From NCBI GenBank assembly GCA_021790615.1, contig JAJYGW010000354.1, forward strand, positions 1-6,817: DNA of 6,817 bases. The letters run 5' to 3'. Position numbers and translations under genes: made by a program. Of the stretch, positions 1 to 4,771 are shown piece after piece. Source of the stretch: Actinomycetes bacterium (GTDB taxonomy: Bacteria > Actinomycetota > Acidimicrobiia > Acidimicrobiales > JAKAOS01). The notes beneath the pieces are model-generated. The model was given only the letters and a program-made list of their open reading frames with translations, made no database searches and was not told the origin of the DNA. How positions within the stretch are numbered: position 1 is the stretch's first letter; each line of letters opens with the position of its first letter.

Positions 1-1169
1 GTGTTGCCGCCGGTGTAGAGGACGAGGACGTTCGAGAGGATGACGAGGTAGTAGAAGAGGTGCCCGATCGGGCTGTGCCCGAAGACGTAGCTCGCCTCCT
101 GCGCGACGACGGTGGGGCTGCCCGAGACATAGGGCACCGCGTGGGTGATGCGCGCGAGCAGCGCCACCCCCATCACGAGCGTGCCGAGCACGGTCGACAT
201 GATCACGAGGGTCCGCCGCGCGTTCACGCCCTCGGGCGGCCGGAATGCGCTCACGCCGTTCGAGATCGCCTCGAGGCCCGTGAGCGAGGAACCGCCGTTG
301 GCGAAGGACTTGAGCATGATGAAGACCGACGCCCCCATCAGCAGGCCCACGTCAGGGGCGTGGCCGATCGGGACCGCCCCCACGACGCGGTAGGGGTGCG
401 CGTGGAGCTGGCCGAGCGCAGCGCGGATCAGGCCGACCACGATCATGAGCCCCATCGCGAAGATGAAGAAGTACGTCGGGAAGGCGAAGATCTTGCTGGC
501 CTCGCGGATCCCGCGGAGGTTCCCCCAGAGCATGAGCAGCACCACGACGACGCAGAGCTCGACGGCGTAGTGCTGGAGCGCCGGGATCGCCGAGGTCACC
601 GCGTCCGTGCCGGCCGCGACCTGCACGGCCACCGTGACCGTGTAGTCGATGATGAGGGCAGCTGCGGCAACCTGCGCGACCCGGGGCCCGAAGTTCTCCC
701 GGGAGACCATGTAGGACCCGCCGACCTTCGTGTAGACCATCACCACCTCGCGGTACGAGAGGGTGACGAAGAACAACACGAGGATCACGGCGAGGGCGAC
801 CGGGAGCAACAGGCTGAACGCCGCGACCCCGACCGCGGGCACCAGGATCCGCAACATCTCCTCGGGCCCGTATGCCGTCGAGGAGATGCAGTCGGGAGAG
901 AGGACACCGAGCGCGGCCACCTTGCCGAGGCGCTGCTCTTGGAGGCTCTCCGACGTGAGCGGCGGGCCGAGGATCCGGTTCTTCAGGCGGTACCCCGCCG
1001 GCTCGGGCAGCTGGATCGGCGCAGTCGGCGGAAGGGGCACCGGCCCGGCGGCGGGGGCCACGACACCCGGCTCCGGGGGCTCCGAGGCAGGGGGCGGCGA
1101 GGCGGCGGCGGGGGGGCCGGCGGCGGGCGAGCCGGTAGGCGGGGTTGGCCCTTCGGCGGCGCGCTGCAC
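1..1169 (-). CDS. KimA-like APC-superfamily potassium permease, 3' end off window
   Basis: Integral membrane cation permease of the APC superfamily, closest in my recollection to Bacillus subtilis KimA (YdaO, a high-affinity H+/K+ importer) and to M. tuberculosis Rv2690c. About 389 N-terminal codons are present, and the rest, including the C-terminal soluble domain usual in KimA, lies beyond the left edge. After a Pro/Ala-rich tail (residues 1-58), a cytoplasmic segment (YRLKNRILG, then LTSESLQEQRLGK) leads into TM1 with LSPDCISSTAYGPEE. Further KimA-like blocks are GGSYMVSRENFGP, DYTVTVAV, AAGTDAVTSAIPAL, NLRGIREAS and SLTGLEAISNGVSAF. Asp93, Tyr100, Thr179 and Thr297 align with KimA Asp36, Tyr43, Thr121 and Thr230, which I recall as K+-site residues. 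I chose GTG at 1169, which has GGGGG or a TTTACT box just upstream; an in-frame ATG at 1223 would add 18 residues. It is divergent from the RCK pair. K+ as substrate is inferred from homology and neighbours. Confidence 0.85.
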   Translation of the reverse strand, partial: MQRAAEGPTPPTGSPAAGPPAAASPPPASEPPEPGVVAPAAGPVPLPPTAPIQLPEPAGYRLKNRILGPPLTSESLQEQRLGKVAALGVLSPDCISSTAYGPEEMLRILVPAVGVAAFSLLLPVALAVILVLFFVTLSYREVVMVYTKVGGSYMVSRENFGPRVAQVAAAALIIDYTVTVAVQVAAGTDAVTSAIPALQHYAVELCVVVVLLMLWGNLRGIREASKIFAFPTYFFIFAMGLMIVVGLIRAALGQLHAHPYRVVGAVPIGHAPDVGLLMGASVFIMLKSFANGGSSLTGLEAISNGVSAFRPPEGVNARRTLVIMSTVLGTLVMGVALLARITHAVPYVSGSPTVVAQEASYVFGHSPIGHLFYYLVILSNVLVLYTGGN

Positions 1170-1283
1170 GGCCCCCAGTAAAGCCGGTCTGGCCCCGCCG
1201 CACCCGGCGTCTGGGCCGAGCATCGCGGAGGGACCACCCGAGGCGCGCTTGTGCGGGACGGGGCCGGCGTGTTGCACTATGCC
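1170..1283. promoter_or_regulatory. Divergent intergenic region between permease and ceoB
   Basis: This 114-bp gap must carry the promoters of both divergent potassium genes, so they could be co-regulated. On the minus strand TTTACT (1182-1177) lies 7 bases before the GTG at 1169, where a -10 box would sit for a nearly leaderless mRNA. On the plus strand no convincing -10/-35 pair or Shine-Dalgarno precedes ceoB. The only AT-rich patch is TTGCACTAT at 1272-1280, too close to the GTG at 1284 to be its -10 box. If either gene starts further upstream (ATG 1223 for the permease, GTG 1251 for ceoB), the gap shrinks accordingly. Confidence 0.35.
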
Positions 1284-1937
1284 GTGCACATCATCGTGGT
1301 CGGCTGCGGTCGGGTCGGCGCAGAGCTCGCGCGCACCCTCGTGGCCGCCTCCCACGACGTGACGGTGGTCGACAAGGACGAGCGAGCCTTCGAACGCCTC
1401 GCCGAGGGGTGGGGCGGGCGAACGGTACGGGGGTTCGGCTTCGACCGTGACACCCTCGAAGCGGCCGAGATCCGGAGCGCGTTCGCGCTCGCAGCCGTCA
1501 CGAGCGGCGACAACTCCAACGTGCTCACCGCGAGGATTGCCCGGGAGACCTACGAGGTGCCTCAGGTGGTCGCCCGGATCTACGACCCGCGCCGCGCGGT
1601 GATCTACCAGCGGCTCGGGATCCCGACCGTGGCCACCGTGACCTGGACGGTCGGCCAGGCAATGCGCCGTCTCTTCCCCCACGAGGCCGTGACGGAGTGG
1701 ACCGACGCGACCGGCGAGGTCGTCCTGGTCGAGCGCGCGCTCCCTGGGAGCTGGGTCGGACGCAGCCTCGACGCGCTCGAGCTGCTGGGCCGTACCCGGC
1801 TCGTCTCGGTCTCGCGGGCCGGACAGGCCAAGCTCGCACGCCCAGGTCTGATCGGGCAGGAGGGTGACATCCTCTACCTCGCGGTGCACAAGGAGTCCCT
1901 CGACGACCTCGCGGCACAGCTCGGAGCGGGCCGATGA
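1284..1937 (+). CDS. ceoB: TrkA-type RCK potassium-uptake regulatory protein (first of pair)
   Basis: Cytoplasmic, peripheral regulator of K+ transport of the TrkA/KtrA (RCK) family, about 217 aa. The N-terminal Rossmann domain opens with HIIVVGCGRVG, giving the dinucleotide motif G7-x-G9-x-x-G12. VVDKDE follows with Asp30 at the end of strand 2, typical of NAD(H) binding, then TSGDNSN, the usual nucleotide-contact loop. A TrkA_C (RCK_C) domain occupies roughly residues 140-210; in relatives this subdomain binds ligands such as c-di-AMP. I chose GTG at 1284 because family members begin M-H/K-I-I-V-V-G-x-G. An upstream in-frame GTG at 1251 would add 11 residues with no family support, and neither start has a clear Shine-Dalgarno. 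It overlaps ceoC by ATGA, as expected for two coupled subunits. The ceoB/ceoC naming follows the M. tuberculosis arrangement. Confidence 0.9.
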   Translation: MHIIVVGCGRVGAELARTLVAASHDVTVVDKDERAFERLAEGWGGRTVRGFGFDRDTLEAAEIRSAFALAAVTSGDNSNVLTARIARETYEVPQVVARIYDPRRAVIYQRLGIPTVATVTWTVGQAMRRLFPHEAVTEWTDATGEVVLVERALPGSWVGRSLDALELLGRTRLVSVSRAGQAKLARPGLIGQEGDILYLAVHKESLDDLAAQLGAGR

Positions 1938-2647
1938 GAGTTGTGGTCGCGGGCGGCGGCAACGTCGGGGTGTTCCTCGCGGAGGATCTCTCCTCCGCAG
2001 GACACGAGGTCCTCGTGATCGAACAGGACCGGGAGCTCGGCGCGCGGCTCTCGGCGCAGCTCTCGGGTGTCACGACCATCGTCGGGGACGCATGCGAGGT
2101 CCGGGTGCTCGACGCGGCGGGCGCCGCCAGCGCCGAGGTCGTCGTGGCCGCGACCGGTGACGACGAGGACAACCTGGTGATCTCGCTGTTGGCGAAGCAG
2201 GAGTTCGCCGTGCCACGGGTGGTCGCCCGAGTGAACCACCCGAAGAACCGGTGGATGTTCACGCAGTCCTGGGGTGTCGACGTGTCGGTCTCGACCCCCC
2301 ACCTCCTCTCCGCGCTCGTCGAGGAGGCCGTCAGCGTCGGTGCCCTCGTCCGGCTCCTGCAGCTCGACGCGTCCGGAGCCCGCCTCGTCGAGGCAACCCT
2401 CGGGCCGACCTCACCCGGCGTCGGCCGGTGCGTCGCCGAGCTCGGCATGCCCCGCAACGCGTCGGTCGTCGCGATCGTGCGCCGTGGCCACGTCGTGGTG
2501 CCCCGGGGCGACTCCCGTCTCGACGCCGGCGACGAGGTGCTCGTCCTCGTCGCTCCCGACTCCGAGGATCGGGTGCGCTCCCTCCTGGTCGGCGAGCGAC
2601 CCGCCAGAGCGGGCTCGCCTACCGGGGCGCCAGAGCGAGAGCCCTGA
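1934..2647 (+). CDS. ceoC: TrkA-type RCK potassium-uptake regulatory protein (second of pair)
   Basis: Second RCK-family regulator, 237 aa, a paralogue of the gene before it. The Rossmann motif is VVVAGGGNVG (G7-x-G9-x-x-G12), followed by Glu30 (VIEQD) where the first copy has Asp30. TGDDEDNLV is the conserved nucleotide-loop signature, and the TrkA_C domain spans about residues 140-220 (SPGVGRCVAELGMP, LDAGDEVLVLV). A hydrophilic tail of about 17 residues follows and is unlikely to be structured. The ATG overlaps the ceoB stop (ATGA). GGAG at 1923-1926 gives a well-placed Shine-Dalgarno with a 7-base spacer, so the pair is translationally coupled. In Trk systems such proteins gate a membrane K+ transporter in response to NAD(H)/ATP, but no TrkH/KtrB gene is nearby. 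It converges on the rsbW-like gene across a 47-bp gap with no obvious terminator. Confidence 0.9.
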   Translation: MRVVVAGGGNVGVFLAEDLSSAGHEVLVIEQDRELGARLSAQLSGVTTIVGDACEVRVLDAAGAASAEVVVAATGDDEDNLVISLLAKQEFAVPRVVARVNHPKNRWMFTQSWGVDVSVSTPHLLSALVEEAVSVGALVRLLQLDASGARLVEATLGPTSPGVGRCVAELGMPRNASVVAIVRRGHVVVPRGDSRLDAGDEVLVLVAPDSEDRVRSLLVGERPARAGSPTGAPEREP

Positions 2648-2694
2648 CAGGCACCGTCGCGAGAGCGGCAGCGCCGAGTGCCCGACCGTAGCCC

Positions 2695-3165
2695 TCAGGC
2701 CCGATCCTCCCGAGGGCCGCAGAACATGACGAGTCGTACGGTCATCCCCTTCGGCGTCCGCTCGAAGGCACACTCGTCGACCAGCGCGCGAATGATCGGG
2801 ATGCCGAGCCCTCGTTCGAACCGCAAGCGCTCGCTGGTCGTCACCGGAGGGTGCTTGGGCACCTTGTCGACGTCGAAGCCCCCGCCCTCGTCGGCAACGG
2901 AGACCACGAGCCGATCGGGCCCGTCCCACCAGGTCACCGTCACCACGGCGTCCCGACCCGCCGACCGATAGGACTCCATCGCATTCGTCGTGGCTTCCGA
3001 GACCGCGAGCTTCAGGTCGTCGACGCGCTCCTCGGCGAGCTCGCGCCTGCTCGCCGCCAGCGTCGCAACGAACAGACGGACGAGGCCGACGAACTCCGGG
3101 CGCGCCGGGACGGTCAGCTGGACCGGTGGTGCCTCCACCCCTGGAGCGTCGACGAGCACCCCCAT
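2695..3165 (-). CDS. rsbW: RsbW-like anti-sigma factor / serine protein kinase (HATPase_c_2)
   Basis: Cytoplasmic 156-aa GHKL-fold ATPase of the anti-sigma regulatory kinase family. Such proteins sequester an alternative sigma factor and phosphorylate a cognate STAS antagonist to inactivate it. The N box is LKLAVSEATTNAM (Glu57, Asn61), the G1 box is ADEGGGFD (Asp92, Gly94-96), and the G2 box is RGLGIPIIRAL (Gly119, Gly121). All ATP-site landmarks are therefore intact. Length is normal for the family. The ATG at 3165 lies 22 bases after the STAS gene stop with only a weak Shine-Dalgarno; GTG at 3159 is an alternative start. It is co-transcribed with the upstream rsbV-like gene. Unlike classic sigB/sigF operons, no sigma gene follows it: the next gene (ceoC) is convergent. 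Its sigma target is therefore elsewhere, and regulation of another process by this fold cannot be excluded. Confidence 0.88.
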   Translation of the reverse strand: MGVLVDAPGVEAPPVQLTVPARPEFVGLVRLFVATLAASRRELAEERVDDLKLAVSEATTNAMESYRSAGRDAVVTVTWWDGPDRLVVSVADEGGGFDVDKVPKHPPVTTSERLRFERGLGIPIIRALVDECAFERTPKGMTVRLVMFCGPREDRA

Positions 3166-3187
3166 CGGCGTCAGGCGCGACGCCGCG

Positions 3188-3583
3188 TCACCGGCCGCCG
3201 GTGGCCCCGTCGAGGGGCTCCGCCTCGCCCGGGTCGGGCCGGCTCGTCGCAGCCTCGATCGCAGCCTCGACGGTGGCGCCCATCGGGAAGACCCGATCCA
3301 GGCGGGTGATCTCGAACACCTTGCGGATGCGCTCCTGGGCGCAGGCGACGGCGAGGTCGCCGTCGTGGCCCCTGGCTCGCTTCAGTGCGCCGACCAGGAC
3401 ACCGAGGCCGGTCGAGTCGAGGAAGTCCACGCCTCGCAGGTCCACCACCAGCCTCGTCTGTCCCTCGGTGACCAGCTCGACCAACCGCTCCCGGAGCTGC
3501 GGCGCCGCGTAGGTGTCCACCTCGCCGGCAACCCGCACCACCGTCCAGCCCGCCTGCTCGGACACCTCGAGCCCTAGTTCCAC
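3188..3583 (-). CDS. rsbV: RsbV-like STAS-domain anti-sigma factor antagonist
   Basis: Small cytoplasmic STAS protein (131 aa) that, when unphosphorylated, binds the anti-sigma kinase and frees the sigma factor. Residues 1-105 form the STAS fold: VVRVAGEVDTYAAPQL with the conserved Glu21-Val-Asp23, then VVDLRGVDFLDSTGLGVL. Ser57 in DSTGLG is the expected phosphorylation site for the partner kinase, and it is preserved. The last 20 residues or so are an acidic, Pro/Gly-rich tail. GTG at 3583 is fixed as the start by a strong Shine-Dalgarno (AGGAGGG, 3598-3592, 8-base spacer). A SigB/SigF-type promoter lies just upstream. The kinase gene follows after 22 bases, giving the usual antagonist-then-kinase order. 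Identity as an antagonist is firm; which stress or developmental response it serves is not visible. Confidence 0.9.
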   Translation of the reverse strand: MELGLEVSEQAGWTVVRVAGEVDTYAAPQLRERLVELVTEGQTRLVVDLRGVDFLDSTGLGVLVGALKRARGHDGDLAVACAQERIRKVFEITRLDRVFPMGATVEAAIEAATSRPDPGEAEPLDGATGGR

Positions 3584-3591
3584 CGTCTCGG

Positions 3592-3598
3592 CCCTCCT
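3592..3598 (-). promoter_or_regulatory. Strong ribosome binding site of rsbV-like gene
   Basis: AGGAGGG reads on the minus strand 8 bases before the GTG at 3583. It is the best Shine-Dalgarno match I see in the window and decides the start of the STAS gene. Confidence 0.8.
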
Positions 3599-3609
3599 CG
3601 ACTCTCAAC

Positions 3610-3635
3610 CTACCCCCACGAGTCCCAGGGAAAAC
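3610..3635 (-). promoter_or_regulatory. SigB/SigF-type promoter of the rsbVW operon
   Basis: Reading the minus strand, GTTTTC (3635-3630) is followed after 14 bases by GGGTAG (3615-3610). The known group 3 sigma consensus is GTTTAA-N12-15-GGGWAW for B. subtilis SigB and close to GTTT-N15-17-GGGTA for mycobacterial SigF, so both boxes and the spacing fit. A start site about 7 bases downstream (near 3603) would give a leader of roughly 20 bases containing exactly the AGGAGGG ribosome site. Partner-switching operons are commonly autoregulated by the sigma factor they control, so the context supports the call. It is a motif match only. Confidence 0.65.
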
Positions 3636-3665
3636 TCGCCCGGACCCCGCCGACCCCGACGCGCC

Positions 3666-3708
3666 GACCAGTTCACCAGCCCGAGGGGGACCAGTTCGCC
3701 AGCCCGAG
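3666..3708. repeat. Two 20-bp direct repeats, 23-bp period
   Basis: The unit GACCAGTTCACCAGCCCGAG at 3666-3685 recurs at 3689-3708 with one change (A to G at the tenth base), separated by GGG. A degenerate third start (AACCAG) occurs at the next register near 3712. The repeats lie between the rsbV promoter and the -10-like box of the HAD gene, about 20 bp from the latter. The placement and near-two-helical-turn period suggest a tandem operator, but a chance tandem duplication is possible. A shorter GACCCCG repeat (3643-3649, 3652-3658) sits just to the left. Confidence 0.6.
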
Positions 3709-3727
3709 CAGAACCAGCCACGCGGCC

Positions 3728-3733
3728 TATGCT
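3728..3733 (+). promoter_or_regulatory. Candidate -10 box of the HAD phosphatase gene
   Basis: TATGCT matches the TANNNT -10 pattern and ends 8 bases before the ATG at 3742. The transcript would be leaderless or have a leader of only 1-2 bases. No Shine-Dalgarno precedes the ATG, which agrees with this. No good -35 element is visible. Confidence 0.4.
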
Positions 3734-3741
3734 CAGCCGCG

Positions 3742-4569
3742 ATGGCCGCGGCGTTCTTCGACCTCGACAAGACGGTGATCGCCAAGGCCTCGACGCTCGC
3801 GTTCGGCCGCTCCCTCTACCGCGCCGGACTCATCTCCCGGCGGACCGTCCTGCGCGCGGCCTACGCCCAGGCGATCTACCTGCACCTCGGAGCCAGCGAG
3901 GAACGGCTGGCCAAGCTCCGCGAGTCCGCGCTCAAGCTCACCCGGGGATGGGAGCGGGACCGGGTGCGTGCCGTGGTGCAGGAGACCCTCCACGAGGTCG
4001 TTCGCCCGATCGTGTACGCGGAGGCTCTCCGCCTCATCACCGAGCACCGCGAAGCCGGGCGGCCGGTCGTGATCGTGTCCGCCTCCCCCGAGGAGATCGT
4101 CGAACCGCTCCGCCAGGAGTTCGGCGCCGACGACATCATCGCAACCCGACCGGTCGTGGACGCTGACGGCCGGTACACGGGCGAGATGGGCTTCTACGCC
4201 TACGGCACGTTCAAGGTCGAAGCGATGCAGGCATACGCCGCCGAACGGGGCATCGACCTCGCACAGTCCTACGCCTACAGCGACTCCTACACGGACGCGC
4301 CGATGCTCGAGGCCGTCGGTCACCCGGTCGCCGTGAACCCGGACCGGGTCCTGCTGCGCATGGCACGGGAGCACGACTGGCCGGTGCTCGAGTTCGAGAA
4401 GCCGGTGCGGGTACGGGAGCCAGGCTCGGGCCCGGACCACGGCCACGGGCCCGAGATCGCCGCCGCCGGGGCAGCAGCAGCCGGAGCGATGGTGGCAGTG
4501 CTCTCCTGGCAGCTCGGACGGCGGTCCCGCCGCCTGGTCAGCTCGCGCGGAGCTTCTGCGCCACGATGA
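3742..4569 (+). CDS. HAD-superfamily subclass IB phosphatase, SerB-like, membrane-anchored
   Basis: 275-aa haloacid dehalogenase-type phosphohydrolase of the IB (SerB/CicA) group. All catalytic motifs are present: FFDLDKT (nucleophile Asp7, acid/base Asp9, Thr11), IVSAS (Ser113 region), Lys158 in GTFK, and SDSYTDAPML (Asp181, Asp185 for Mg2+). A helical cap fills residues 15-100. DGRYTGEMG (142-150) is typical of the IB family, as in M. tuberculosis SerB1. After about residue 225 there is a Gly/His-rich linker, then an Ala-rich hydrophobic stretch (about 238-258, AAAAGAMVAVLSWQL) followed by arginines. That looks like one C-terminal membrane span with a cytoplasmic positive end. The substrate is unknown: phosphoserine phosphatase is one option, phospholipid or other small phosphomonoesters another. 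The ATG at 3742 was chosen because the FDLDKT motif follows immediately, as usual. The 3' end is overlapped by a convergent microprotein gene. Confidence 0.87.
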   Translation: MAAAFFDLDKTVIAKASTLAFGRSLYRAGLISRRTVLRAAYAQAIYLHLGASEERLAKLRESALKLTRGWERDRVRAVVQETLHEVVRPIVYAEALRLITEHREAGRPVVIVSASPEEIVEPLRQEFGADDIIATRPVVDADGRYTGEMGFYAYGTFKVEAMQAYAAERGIDLAQSYAYSDSYTDAPMLEAVGHPVAVNPDRVLLRMAREHDWPVLEFEKPVRVREPGSGPDHGHGPEIAAAGAAAAGAMVAVLSWQLGRRSRRLVSSRGASAPR

Positions 4570-4612
4570 AGCCGAGCGAGACCAGGACCGCGATGACCAA
4601 GAGCTTCTTCAT
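4538..4612 (-). CDS. Single-span membrane microprotein, 24 aa
   Basis: A very short reading frame, ATG 4612 to TGA 4538, encodes MKKLLVIAVLVSLGFIVAQK plus LRAS. It has a positive N-terminus (Lys2, Lys3), about 15 hydrophobic residues, then a positive C-terminal end. That fits a single transmembrane helix or a bare signal-like peptide. It begins like the actinobacterial DLW-39 family of small proteins (about 39 aa, MKKLL start) but stops before any DLW motif, so the relation is only suggestive. There is no Shine-Dalgarno. A TAGCGT box ends exactly at -7 relative to the ATG, as in leaderless actinobacterial genes. Its 3' 32 bp are antisense to the end of the HAD phosphatase gene. Function unknown; the clean hydrophobic codon pattern and promoter position argue it is real. 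Confidence 0.6.
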   Translation of the reverse strand: MKKLLVIAVLVSLGFIVAQKLRAS

Positions 4613-4618
4613 GGGGCC

Positions 4619-4624
4619 ACGCTA
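4619..4624 (-). promoter_or_regulatory. Candidate leaderless -10 box of the microprotein gene
   Basis: On the minus strand TAGCGT (4624-4619) matches TANNNT, and its final T lies at -7 if the A of the ATG at 4612 is +1. This is the standard geometry of leaderless promoters in actinobacteria. A -35 element is not recognisable. Confidence 0.4.
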
Positions 4625-4652
4625 GCCGCGCCTCGTCGGTGGGTGGAGCAGC

Positions 4653-4658
4653 TACCGT
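4653..4658 (+). promoter_or_regulatory. Candidate -10 box of selC
   Basis: TACCGT matches TANNNT and ends 7 bases before the first base of the mature tRNA at 4666. The primary transcript would carry almost no 5' leader. No -35 box is visible, and TANNNT is common by chance, so this is tentative. Confidence 0.3.
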
Positions 4659-4665
4659 CGTCGCC

Positions 4666-4761
4666 GGAGGTGTCCGGGCGCCTGGTGGGCCCCCCCGCCT
4701 TCAAAGCGGGTGGGACGGGTGAACCCCGTCCGGCGGGTTCGATTCCCGTCCACCTCCGCCA
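4666..4761 (+). tRNA. selC: tRNA-Sec (selenocysteine, anticodon TCA)
   Basis: A 96-base tRNA that decodes UGA as selenocysteine; it is charged with serine, converted by SelA and delivered by SelB. The acceptor stem GGAGGTG (4666-4672) pairs with CACCTCC (4751-4757), followed by discriminator G and encoded CCA (4759-4761). The anticodon stem is CCCGC/GCGGG (4694-4698, 4706-4710) with loop CTTCAAA and anticodon TCA at 4701-4703. A long variable arm, a hallmark of this tRNA, has a 7-bp stem GGACGGG/CCCGTCC (4713-4719, 4725-4731). The T arm is GCGGG-TTCGATT-CCCGT (4733-4749), and GGGC/GCCC (4676-4679, 4689-4692) can form the core of the D stem. The 3' acceptor strand has room for the bacterial eighth pair, but that position is T4673/C4750, a mismatch. 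The gene stands alone, 10 bases from the convergent sigma-factor stop. Confidence 0.95.
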
Positions 4762-4771
4762 ACGACCGGGA

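Noticed and set aside
60..1181. Long plus-strand open frame opposite the permease
   Set aside because: Its protein is Arg/Asp/Glu/His-rich low complexity, a typical GC-rich antisense shadow. The minus-strand frame here matches KimA/APC permeases across its whole length.
352..1203. Minus-strand open frame overlapping the permease in another register
   Set aside because: Arg/Pro/Gly-rich translation without motifs; the register one base away encodes clear transmembrane helices.
2611..2644. Inverted repeat GGGCTC/GAGCCC at the ceoC 3' end as a terminator
   Set aside because: The stem is 6 bp with a 22-base loop, lies within the coding sequence and has no T-run; such repeats are expected by chance at this GC content.
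3513..4166. Plus-strand open frame spanning the rsbV start and HAD gene
   Set aside because: It crosses two well-supported genes, a promoter and repeats, and its translation has no recognisable domain.
4538..4540. TGA ending the microprotein as a possible selenocysteine codon, given selC next door
   Set aside because: Readthrough would give a Gly/Arg/Ala-rich tail antisense to the HAD gene with no conserved redox motif; an ordinary stop is simpler.
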